Shown here in pieces: positions 13,801 through 25,000 of a stretch of 64,000 nt of DNA. A program made the position numbers and the translations under genes. The notes under the pieces were generated by a model that did not search any database, was not told where the DNA came from, and worked only from the letters and a program-made list of their open reading frames with translations. The stretch comes from Phallusia mammillata. Taxonomy: Eukaryota; Chordata; Ascidiacea; Phlebobranchia; Ascidiidae. The stretch covers positions 43,492 through 107,491 of the forward strand of contig QLIY01000481.1 in the NCBI GenBank assembly GCA_003260075.1. The letters are read 5' to 3'. Each line of letters opens with the position of its first letter. Position 1 is the first letter of the stretch.

Positions 13801-14111
13801 CCATGGTTTCAAAAGACTACAAATGCTGGCCACTAAACAACAAATACCAAACTTTTCCCTTAGTGTGTTTGCTATTTTAGCCAATCGTCACGACTAATCC
13901 CACTAAAATTGAGTTTTGTATTTCTGCAGGTCCATTTACAGAAGAATTGATAATTGTGATAGGAGTGCTTGCCGGTATTTTACTGCTAATCGGTGTGCTA
14001 GCTGTGACGTTGGTGCGATGTAAACTGAAACGGAGAAAGAAAAAGCGGGAGAAAATTGAGAAAAGTGTCGATGTTTATTCCATTATCAAACCGTCGTATA
14101 ACAATGCTTAA
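10803..14111 (+). CDS. ZP-domain (ZP-C) type I membrane protein
   Basis: Five exons: 10803-11087, 11498-11607, 12539-12686, 12881-13088 and 13930-14111, all GT/AG and in phase, giving 310 codons. A second in-frame ATG at 10908 places a classic signal peptide (hydrophobic LYSLVLVLFLCG) at the N-terminus and gives 275 residues; I prefer it. The next part matches the C-terminal half of a zona pellucida domain: CWGTPS, GCPTD, then HC, LC and DC cysteines. A furin-type SSRRKR site follows (about residue 151 from the second ATG), then a Thr/Pro-rich stalk, a TM segment (about 221-244) and a short basic tail ending in a tyrosine-containing segment. ZP proteins polymerise into extracellular matrices after furin release. 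No ZP-N half is visible between signal peptide and ZP-C, which is unusual; an undetected 5' exon is the alternative. Confidence 0.85.
13420..13640 (+). pseudogene. possible retrotransposon gag-like fragment
   Basis: An open frame in the last ZP intron encodes a short segment (LRPGDDLAQYF, LLSAINNDLKWALQ) with the look of a Gag N-terminal domain from an LTR retrotransposon. It ends close to the only N in the window (13604) and no pol, LTR or protease is nearby. The call rests on residue pattern alone. Confidence 0.3.
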
Positions 14112-14731
14112 AGATTTGTTTGATCAAAGTTTTTGTAAACCGTTTCTTTTCTTTTCCTATTTGATTATGCTACAGGGGTGGTCATATTGGTTTTACTCCA
14201 TAAAGTATAGTCTTTGTCTTTTTTGCGTAATTGTGAAAACCCCTGCCATAATATTGGAAAACAAAACGATACTGTTTGTACTGTGATGAAATGTGACTTT
14301 CCATTGCAAAAATATGGCATTTATTGGGTAAAGAGAGAATACTCTTCTCGGCTTAAAGGGATACGTTCTTGTTGTAAATATATGGAGAAACTATATGTAT
14401 AGTTGCACTACATTTAAAGTTCCGAATTTGAAATTTGGTGTTGCAAAATTAGTTGAAAATTCCATTTGATTTCGCCTAAATATCATTCGATTAAATTTTA
14501 TGAGAACGCTTTTGGTGCAGGGAAACTGACAACCAAGCAAATGTGCGACACTATCTCACTTTTACGCAGTAGACATCCAATAATATTGTGGCAAGGCTGA
14601 TGAACGTATATCGTTTCCAAGTTTAAATCCACATCATTTTTGTCATTAAGTCCAACTTTAAAACATAGCTCCAAATCGTAGATGCTGTCTTAGTTTTTTA
14701 TGCGGATATTACCCACGAAGCTTTTATGACT

Positions 14732-14741
14732 CCCCCCCCCC
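14732..14741 (+). other. poly-C run, probable assembly gap
   Basis: Exactly 10 C. The sequence at 14596-14730 recurs at 14742-14879 almost unchanged. Confidence 0.8.
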
Positions 14742-14924
14742 AAGGCTGATGAACGTATATCGTTTCCAAGTTTAAATCCACATCATTTTGTTCATTAAGT
14801 CCAACTTTAAAACATAGCTCCAAATCGTAGATGCTGTTTTAGTTTTTTATGCGGATATTACCCACGAAGCTTTTATGACAGTATGTGAGTCAGGCGCGCC
14901 GGACCACTTGGCTAGCTCTTTTAT

Positions 14925-15060
14925 TTGTTTTGTTTGCCAGGCTCTCCTTTTTTACGGGGTTCGAACCCAGGACACTCCCGGGTACGAATACCGATCAGGT
15001 TTTTTATGTCTGCATATGGACCAGGCGCGCCAGACCATTCGGCCAAAGATTTTACGCCCA
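14925..15060 (-). repeat. interspersed repeat with tRNA B-box-like motif
   Basis: It contains GGGGTTCGAACCCAGGACAC, whose reverse complement resembles a tRNA T-arm/B box, followed by GGCGCGCCAGACCATTCG. A diverged second copy lies at 32700-32805. This suggests a SINE family; no functional tRNA fold is present. Confidence 0.5.
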
Positions 15061-15321
15061 CTGGCGACGCATTGACATGTTGTTACGGTGCATGATATGA
15101 CAGTAACCGAAGGCTGCTATTTGGTAAACGTAAAAATCGGTGCGACAGTTTTCTGCTTTGTCTTTGTGTCATGTGCTACAATTCCTGCACTATATTTTTC
15201 GTCACTGTAACACAGTAGAAATTAACTTGTGTAAAAACGTGTGCATATTGTGCCTAATTTTCCTGATTAAAAACTATACATTCGTTGTTTCCAATCAATG
15301 ATGTTTTATTTGAAGAAAACA

Positions 15322-15331
15322 CCCCCCCCCC
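15322..15331 (+). other. poly-C run, probable assembly gap
   Basis: Exactly 10 C. The sequence at 15207-15320 recurs at 15332-15446 with two or three substitutions. Confidence 0.8.
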
Positions 15332-17273
15332 TGTAACACAGTAGAAATTAACTTGTGTAAAAACGTGTGCATATTGTGCTTAATTTTCCTGATTAAAAAC
15401 TATACATTCATTGTTTCCAATCAATGATGTTTTATTTGAAGAAAACTGCACGGAAAATAACAAAATAACACATTTATATTCATATAATGCTATGTAGTTA
15501 AAGAAGCTTCAAAAATCTTTCTATTGCTAATTCACATTATCGCACAAAAAATACTTTTTTTTGCTTTCAATGTTACCTTACGAAAAATGAGACGATTTAC
15601 CACGAAAATATCATATGTATAGTTATAGCAATTCTATCTTTGTTGCTTAACCTCTAAATGGACGGCGATTTTTGCTTTATACTCCTATGACCCGTCTTTT
15701 GTTGTGTCTAATAAACTTATGTTGCAATTGATCAGTGTAATTATAATTCAGAATATATGAGCTATTTTAATTTCTACGAGGCTTGCGAACTTGTTTAATG
15801 TTCCGAAGTCAGAAATGATGTTAGGGAAACCAAAGTACTTACATTTCACATGCCATAGTAAAGATTTTGTAAGTTGGAGTGCGTTCTATCTTAAATCACT
15901 AAATAAAAAGTTTTGCGCCTAATAACATGCTCTTGTCTACATGCGTTGCAAACGAACCCAAATGTAGGGCTTCAACCCGGAACGAATCCATAATAAGACC
16001 ATATGTTTTTAAAATAAAACCTAAATTACGCGCGTAAGTTAGATTTAACAACGGGAAATAGCGACACGTGTGGCCAAGTGTAAAATGGCGTCCAGGTTAT
16101 GACCGGTTTTATTCAAACTGAACACGAGTCAAAAATCCCTATCAGACTTACAACTCTGTTATACAAAGGTATTTTCGGATTGGTCAACGTTGCAATGTGG
16201 TTACAAGTGTTTTTTACCAAGCGTAACCAACCCACCTATTTTTCAAGTAGTTTGGTCGTTGAACGTCTTTGTGCTTAACCGACATGTAAACAACCAGAAT
16301 CTACGCTGCAAACATTTTTTTAAAAGTCAAATGTCTCGTCACGCTTCGTTCAGGGCCTTACAAACAGGATAGATTGTGGCTTTCTTGATAGGGTTGGGCT
16401 AGAGCGGACTCTACTTTCAATTTCGAATGATTAACCCAAGCGCGTGACGCGTATTATGACGTCATCGTCGGGAGTGGGGTCGTGTGACGAAGAAAATAGG
16501 GTTGGTACGATTGTGAAGTTTGTTGTCAGTGGTTAAGGAAAGGTTTTGGAGAAAAGCTTGTTATTTCATTGTACTGCCTTGTTAAAATATATTTGTTTAA
16601 GTTTTAGATGAATGATCTGGCACTATAAACGCTTTGTAGTAAATTGAACATGATTGCACTTAATTAGCACATAAGTATAACGCATTAAAGAGAAACAATA
16701 CCTAAGGGTATTTAAATAAAGATCAATTGAACATACAGAAAACCTAAGAATAAAGTTGAAAGACATGGTAAGTAGATCCTGCAAAACTTGGAAGAGAGAA
16801 AGTTGAAGGTAAACCGAAAAATTTGTCTCATAAACCAAATACACTTTTAATAGGAATTTGTGTTGTCTTGTGTACAAACATTTAATACACGCGTTATATT
16901 CACTTACGGCCGTTTGAATAACTTCGTAAATCATATTTCAATTGACCCGTTTGAGTTTGTCTAAATACGTTGTTGCTTATGAAGCAGTAGCAACGTAAAT
17001 CAGGCGTGACGCGAACCCTCTGATTACGTCATTTGTCACGCTCGGACGAGCGCCAGCCACGCGAGAGGAAAAGAGTAAAATTTCTGCAAAAACTCGCCTA
17101 AACAGTTCAGGGGCATGAGTCACGAGTCCTTACAGTGATAAATATGTTTCGAGTTCAATCGATTATTATCAAGCGTTAATAAGCATGTCTTAAAATGTGG
17201 CATAGAAATGTATAGCATTGCCGAGGTCAAACGCACGTTGCTCGTTGGTCAAACCCGCTTTATGCGAACAATT

Positions 17274-17283
17274 CCCCCCCCCC
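17274..17283 (+). other. poly-C run, probable assembly gap
   Basis: Exactly 10 C. The roughly 140 bp at 17134-17273 recurs at 17284-17413 with small deletions and substitutions. Confidence 0.8.
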
Positions 17284-17879
17284 AGTGATAACTATGTTTC
17301 GAGTTCAATCGATCATCAAGCAAGCATGTCCTAAAATGTGGCATAGAAATGTATAGCATTGCTGAGGTCCAATGCACGTTGCTCGTTGGTCAAACCCGCT
17401 TTATGTGAACAATGTTCGAGTCGAAAGTTATGCAAAGTGGTGGGTTAATTTGTAGAAGGCAGAATTCTTAGCTGCATTTACAAGTCAAAACTGGACGAGA
17501 ATAGATTTGCTTGTCGAACGGAAGGAATAGGTTGTTTTGCCGAGGTGGATAACAGCTGATGTCATTCGCAACAAGATTGTGGGTTGTGTGCAGGGCTTGA
17601 GCAGTTAACCGAATGCTAAGCAAAACCGTCTTGGTTGGTCGAAAATTAGATTGTTAGGTAGGCAATAAAGCGTGTAATTGAATCAGATTTTCAGTGATGA
17701 AATAAGATAATTTAGAAGTACTAAGCCATGAGCAATGACAAAATTTTTTGTAAATCCATTCTGACCATAATAGGTCTTGATTATCTTTATTTTAGATTTC
17801 ACAAGAAATGTGTTAACATTTTAGTTGTTAATAGTTGTAAAATCAAGGAAAATGTGGTATATTTTAGTTTAAAGTTAAA

Positions 17880-20800
17880 ATGAACGCATGCGAAGATGAA
17901 AGCAAAAAACTAGACGCCGTGGTCAAATTCCATCCAAGTAAAACGCGCAGACGTCTTCCTCCAACACCCGCTATGACAAAGAACAGCCCTTTGTCTGGTA
18001 ACAACCCACACTGTGACGTCACAAGGGAGTCCCAGACAAATGAGTTTTCCGCGAACGAAGCGAACTTTCAAATAAATCAAATGAAATACACGAAACACTT
18101 TATCTCTGTTCCTACTTCTTCCAATGCAATAACTAAAGAAACTATCAATTTTCAAGCAACGAACTCTAAAACTGAAAGTAACCAATCGAATGGCGTTAAT
18201 TTGAAGATGGACAATCTTGATATTAATCCGGATGAAAAGGACACACCAGCAGTATGTTCTCTGTGTGGAATACGGATAAAATCGTTTGCAGTGCGTGCGT
18301 ACAGGGGCGTACTGACTTCATCGCATTCTGTTGGCCGGCAGATTCGAAGACGAAAAAACAGTAAACGATTTGTGGTAAATAAACCCTGCTGCTCTCAAAG
18401 TGGAATCTATCTTGGCAGTGTGACCACGATACTAACGAAAGGTAAATTGTTTGTTATCGGAAGAAGCTAAAAGTCAACTTGTTCTTGCGTTTTGTCGGTC
18501 TCATATAGTTTTTAAAAAATGTTACCAAGCTTTAGTTCGGGTACCGGAACCACCATGAACCAATTGAATTTTACTTTAAAAAATTTCCAATTGCATAGCA
18601 TTTTAGCCAACCTAACAAAACACAGTTATCGGAAAATATTTCTGGTTCGATTGTCTGACGTATTTCGTACCAATAAACCGCACATCTGAAAGGAGCTAAG
18701 TTTATAGCCTATCGATGCTGGGCAACAAACGACTTTTTACTCCAAAAAAAAAGAAAAAAAGACAGAAACGAAAATAAAAAAGTGTGTGACTGTAATCAAT
18801 CAAGGGCTTTCGTAGAAAAATCCAAAGCGCACACCTTTACTAACGAGAAGTAAAACAATTATGCAATATTCATTTGACATGTTCTTTGCTACGATCAACG
18901 CCCCCAAGCGCAGTAAGATTGTATTTACAAAACAAACAGTAACAGAATCTGCTACACCTTCTTACAACGTTGCAATAGCGTTGGACCTATTTGTTTCTAA
19001 TTTTGTGACCTAAATTAGGCGATGGTTGCACTGACATCGCGGTGTCAAAAATTCTAAAGCACAGCAATGGCGGAAAGATTGGAGTTCCGGTTACAATGAC
19101 CGTAAAGGACCAAACAGTTCAATTACGCTGCACTCAAATGGTCATAGAGAATGGCGGACAGTGTGACAACTCCATGATATGGGATATGCAGCCACGCAGG
19201 TATTACGTTAATTTGTTCATTTTACTTTTTAATTACTACTTGTTATGGCGACCGTTGATAAAATGATTAAAGAAACAAAGCTGTTTTAAAATATGTTTGA
19301 CTGCAACAATAAAAGACCGTCTGTCCCAATACGGAACAACTTTGGCAACTTTATTTTCTTTACATCGGCCGCAAATTAAGACCGTAAACACAACAAAAAT
19401 CCACTAATGTTACAGTTAAATTTTTTACTCGAAAACTGAGCAAAAAATTTATTGGTCAGACAATACGAACGGTATAATTTTGATCCCCAAAATTACAAGC
19501 ATTTGTTACCAGAATCACAACTTGTCAAATTGCGACGTCATCATCTACTCTACTGGTCTGGATTTACAGACACGAAGCAATGCTGAAGCGAGTCGTACTT
19601 CGTTGTCACGTGGTCAAGATGCTTACGTTGGACAAGGCCAAAACCATGGTAAGATTTGAACAAAATACTTCAAAAAACGAGCCAAAGCGATACTAAAGAT
19701 ATATGAAAGCAGATTTGCCAAATGAATTTCCCCCCCCCCGTCAAAAATTCTAAAGCACAGCAATGGCGGAAAGATTGGAGTTCCGGTGACAATGACCGTG
19801 AAGGACCAAACAGTTCAATTGCGCTGCACGCAAATGGTCATAGAGAATGGCGGACAGAGTGACAACTCCATGATATGGGATATGCAGCCACGCAGGTATT
19901 ATGTAGATTTGTTTATTCTACTTTTTTGATTACTCTTCAACGACCACCCGGTTATGACTCTCGTGCGCTTGTGACCTAGAGCGTTTTGACCTGGCAAAGG
20001 CATTTTATGTTTTTCTACCGATGTTTAACATCTGTAAAAACACGGCGTAATGAGCATGGTGCATTTAAGTATTGCAACGTCGATCATCGGCCAAAATGAA
20101 ACTAACAGTACATTTTTAAATATAGTAGGCCAGGTTTAATGAAGGCGTTATACCGGTCTTTACCATGTGGTAAGTTGGTAGAGCGTCAGCCCCGGAGGAC
20201 TTCTGTCGCTACAGTCTAATTCCGCCACTCAGAACTCTAATTTTTAACTACTGGCGTACTTTGATTCATATGCAACTATGTCGTGATGTCTGGTCCACAT
20301 AAACGCTTTAAACTTAACTTGGGCCGATGATCCCTGTCATGAAGCTTTGTTCATCTTAAATTTTTGAAAATACGATTGACTATAACATGATGACGGCATG
20401 CCTAATATGACAGTATTTTAACAAACGTCATACTGTTCTTTACATCGTCTGCAAATTATGACCATAAACATGATAAAAAACACCGCCATTATCGCTATTT
20501 TGTCACACAAAATTTGGCAAAAATGTATTGGTCAGACAATACGAATGGTAATTATAATTTCGATCCGCAACATTACAACAATTTGTAATCAGAATCACAA
20601 CTTGCCAAATTGCTACTTCGTCATCTACTCTACTGGTGTGGATTTACAGACACGAAGCAAAGCTGAAGCGAGTCGTACTTCGTTGTCACGTGGTCAAATT
20701 GCTTACGTTGGACAAGGCCAAAACTATGGTAAGATTTGAACATAACACGTCAAAAAAACGAGCCAAAGCGATACTATAGACATATAAAACAAGAATTGCC

Positions 20801-21816
20801 AAATGAATTCAAAAGTTTTTTTCTGGATTTTTTCAGGGTTTTAATAGAACAAAGGCATTTTTCCATAGCTAACCACGGACTAGACGTATAATTGATCTGT
20901 GGTTAGCCAACAGAGTTATACAATCAAAAACACATCTCCCAGGAAAGTTGTGCAATCGTTTTAAAAATATTACGTAACATAACGTCATAACATAACTGCC
21001 ATTAGCAGCTCCCATAATCACTCTACTTGATTTTGTTATTACTTTCTTGCTTGTATTTAAAGGTATATGTTTGTTATTTAAAGGTTGCGGAAGTAAATAA
21101 AATCCGACAAATGTTCAACAGCGCCACCGGGTGTCCAAAGGGACGAAACAACACCTTCCACGCAGCTTCACCAAAGAGTAAATATACGAAGCTAAACTTT
21201 GCCTCAAGACTATTGTCAGCGATTCCTGAAACAATTGAACTTGCTTGAAGTTATATACGAAAGCTTATTAAGGCCCAGAACTTGCCATGATGTTTGCATT
21301 TTTTTTATTTTCTACTAATAAAAACACGTTTCATTTTGATTTTACTTTTGTGATATTCAGAGTGTATTTGTCGCCAGAAAACCGAAACAAAAGGAGTGTA
21401 GAAAGCTATTTAAGTCGCGAATAGAGTGTTGTTGCCAATCACATTTCATAAACTTTTACATTTATTTGTACAACCTATTGAAGTCATGGTAATTGTAGTT
21501 TTTTTATGAAAAGAAGTAACATAACATTAACTTTTCTGGACACTTGTCTCAATTGTCAGTGAAAGTGTGTTTTGATTGGTCCGTCTGTTTCAGCATACCA
21601 AACGCAAACTGTTAACCAAATCACAATGCGATGTCAAGCCTAAGCACACAATTCGTTGCAGACTGTTCAAACAGGCACGAATTTGGACAAATGCCAGTTT
21701 TGTGGTTTAAAAAAAGAGAAAATTCAGATTGGAATGGAACACTGCAGAAAGTGTGCAATGGATTGCGACTAAGCAAACAACAGCTTGCAGAACTGTATGT
21801 ACTAAGTTGTAGTTAA
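17880..21816 (+). CDS. FAM43-like PTB/PID-domain protein
   Basis: Exons 17880-18441, 19019-19199, 19513-19648 and 21084-21177 join in phase with GT/AG sites; the last exon is uncertain. The first ~170 residues are low-complexity and basic (RRRLPPTP). From about residue 175 the protein follows the FAM43 PTB fold: YLGSVTTILTKGDGCTD, VTMTVKDQTVQLRC, ITTC, VWIYRHE, LRCHVV, and an amphipathic C-terminal helix. PTB domains bind NPxY-type peptides; the FAM43 role is not well defined. The exon-3 frame is supported by a second copy at 20593-20728 that differs at nine sites, seven of them silent in this frame. A strong acceptor before 21596 gives a short tail and stop; a weaker one at 21660 opens a frame to 21816. 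Vertebrate FAM43 genes are intronless to my knowledge, so the exon split is notable. Confidence 0.75.
19730..19739 (+). other. poly-C run, probable assembly gap inside the FAM43-like gene
   Basis: Exactly 10 C. Immediately after it, 19740 restarts inside a copy of exon 2. Confidence 0.8.
19740..20780 (+). repeat. second copy of FAM43-like exons 2-3, probably the other haplotype
   Basis: 19740-19895 repeats most of exon 2 and 20593-20728 repeats exon 3, with the same splice sites. Exon 2 differs at about five positions, one changing Cys to Ser. Exon 3 differs at nine, mostly silent. Intron sequence between them is much more diverged. A contig join of two haplotypes explains this best; a true tandem exon duplication is possible. 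Confidence 0.65.
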
Positions 21817-22090
21817 TGAATCATTGCAGTAAGTCGCAATGTAAAATTCGAAAACTGGTATTTTGCAATCCTGAGGCAAATTCACCAGCGAATTTTATGC
21901 AGTCAACATATGTGCGCAATTAGTTCAAAAGTTAAAAGCAGACTTATTATAATTTATCAGATTTTTGTTCAGTCGACTGCACGAGCTTAGAAAACGATAA
22001 TTGTAATATACCCACCAACGGATTGCGCGTGGTTGCGTTTTTGTGGTTTTAGACCAAAATATATAAAACGATATAAATACTAAAACAAAC

Positions 22091-25000
22091 ATGGCGGAAT
22101 TTCGACAAAGAAGATTTAGCAACAAATCTGACAATGATGATTCTAATTCTGAACGAGTGGAGTTAAAAAAAGAGGTGAGACCAATTGTAAACACTTTCAC
22201 AGTCTTATATAATAGCGTACTGCGAATATATGCAAAACAAATATTTGGGACTGTGTTAACAAATTATTTACAGACAACAAATCTTACGTTTTGGTTATGT
22301 ACAGTTGTGAAACATAAGGCAATCCCAGTGCATCACTATTTATAATACATCTACAACATTTTCGTTATTAGCGTTTACATTACAAAACTTCGAAAATTGC
22401 AAAGTACCAAAAAAAACAATATGCTGGTTTATTGGACTAAATCAGTATAGTTCTCAAACTGTGCGTCGCGACGCCCTGGTGCGTCGTTTGAATTTTCCAA
22501 GGGCGTCGCAGAAAATTCGTTTTGTGGCTTTTTGTTGTTGTATCAATAAACACAACTTTAATAAAACGTTTCCTCATTAACTTTTATTTGATGGTGCGTC
22601 GCAAGTCCACAAAACTTTTCCAGTGCGTCGCAACAAAAAAGTTTGAGAACCACTGGACTAAATCATTTAAGTAGGATACATGGCGATAAACGGCTATTCT
22701 TTATATTTGTATTTGTAACTTACAAAACATTCTGGCATGTATTTGGAAACACGGGACTCGGATGTAAAAATTAAAAACTAGAAAAAGTGCGAAAAATCTT
22801 CGAAAAAAAATCCAATCTGATAATGCTAATTATTTAAAAAAGAATGTTTGGCAAATAGTGTACACAAAAAATTTAAAAGAAGACTACCATAGTTGTGTTG
22901 GGCTTGGGTTTGTGTGTAGGATTTTAATTACACTTTTCCAGGTCGAGTTATTGTTATTTTTCAAATGTAAGTAAAACTACTTCTTCTTTTAGTATAAAAT
23001 GTAACGGAGTAAAGTTCGAATTTACACACATGTCAATACAATCTCTGTGAATTGCCCTTTCCGGTATTTAATTTTATTAAGAATAAAATTATACAAATAA
23101 TACCCCATCACTTTCTCAGGTGGGTTTAATCGGAGGTCTGTCTCTGGTGGTCGGGACCATGATCGGCTCCGGAATTTTTCTTTCCCCTGCTGGGATATTA
23201 CGTGAGGCACAGTCAGTAGGAGCAAGTTTGTGTATTTGGGCTGGTTGTGGACTGCTAGCCACATTGGGTTGGTATTATGTAAAAATTAATCAGTGAAAAC
23301 TCCAAATGTATTTTGTAAAATATTTTAAACTTTCAACATAGTTTTGGCGATTAAAGCACAACCTCCAACCAATATTTGCTGGCAAAATTTCTACCAACAC
23401 GTAAAACGTTTATTCTTTTCACAAGTGAACCGTTTACAAAACTCCATATACAAATAGTGTATGTGTAGTAGGATAGACCGACCCTACTGCCCTAAATAAC
23501 CCTTATCAATCGACAAGGACAAAGCTACTTACCCCCCCCCCCAATTATTTATTAGGCTACTGGCAAATTTTAGGAAACCGCTGGAGAAATTTGGACACCT
23601 TAAAAAAACACTGGTCTTATATAATAGCGTACTGCGAATATATGAGTGTGTTAACAAATTATTTACAGACAACAAAGCTTACGTTGTGAAACATAAGGCA
23701 ATCCCAGTGCATCACTATTTATATCACATCTACAACATTTTCGTTATTAGCGTTAACATTACAAACTTAAAAAAAATCCAATCTGATAATGCTAATTATT
23801 TAAAAAAGAATGTTTGGCAAATAGTGTACACAAAAAATTAAAAGAAGAATACCATAGTTTGGTTGGGCTTGGGTTTGCGTGTAGGATTTTAATTACATTT
23901 TTCGAGGTCGAGTTATTTTTCAAATGTAAGTAAAACTACTTCTTCTGTTTGTCCCTAAGTGTAAAATGTAACGGAGTAAAGTTCGAATTTACACACATGT
24001 CAATTGCCTTTTCCATTTAATTTTCTTACCCCATTTGAATAAAATTATACAAATAATACCCCATTACTTTCTCAGGTGGGTTTAATCGGAGGTCTGTCTC
24101 TGGTGGTCGGGACCATGATCGGCTCCGGAATTTTTCTTTCCCCTGCTGGGATATTACGTGAGGCACAGTCAGTAGGAGCAAGTTTGTGTATTTGGGCTGG
24201 TTGTGGACTGCTAGCCACATTGGGTTGGTATTATGTAAAAATTAATCAGTGAAAACTCCAAATGTATTTTGTAAAATATTTTAAACTTTCAACATAGTTT
24301 TGGCGATTAAAGCACAACCTCCGACCAATATTTCCTGGCAAAATTTCTACCAACACGTAAAACGTTTATTCTTTTCACAAGTAAACCGTTTACAAAACTC
24401 CAAATACAAATAGTGTATGTGTAGTAAGATAGACCGACCCTACTGCCCTAAATAACCGTTATCAATCGACAAGGACAAAGCTACTTATAAAAAAACTTTA
24501 GAGCTGCGATAGTCACTTTGATATCACATGATTTGCGTAAGTTTTCCATGCATTTACTTCAAACAAATAATATATCAGTGGCGTTTGGTCCAAAACCGAA
24601 AAGAACACATCAGCTTTCAGTAATATTTTTTCTATGAAAGGTCTTGTTGTCGCCAGAGTCCGTTGACGCGACAAAATCTCAACAAAGGTAGAATGAACTG
24701 ATGTGCATGTACAATGGGTACTAGTACTAGTAGTACCTTGCATACCGCCGTTGTTACACCAACGGTTTCACTTTTACGACTCAAAAACACAATACGCTTT
24801 TTTTGCAGGGGCTTTATGCTATCTCGAACTTGGATTGATGATACAGAAATCCGGCGGAGCCTACATTTACTTGCGGGAGGCATATGGAAATGTGATTGGT
24901 TATCTTGTTGTCTGGACAACAGTGGTTGTGACAGGACCATCGGCCTCCGCAATTTTGGCAGTGGGATTTGCTGAGTATGCAACAACTCCATTTTACCCAC

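Larger units (their letters stand above)
14112..17879. other. intergenic region with haplotype duplications
   Basis: No gene was recognised. Three 10-C runs (14732, 15322, 17274) each join near-identical copies of 100-150 bp, and a tRNA-derived-looking repeat lies at about 14925-15060. The region just before 17880 should hold the FAM43-like promoter. Confidence 0.5.

Noticed and set aside
20155..20235. tRNA-like sequence with GTTGGTAGAGCGTCAG
   Set aside because: It has an A-box-like part but no good B box and no acceptor or T stem, so it is at most a decayed tRNA or SINE piece.
23022..24220. Minus-strand open frames repeated at 23.0 and 24.0 kb
   Set aside because: They are antisense shadows of SLC7A9-like exon 2 and its allelic copy.
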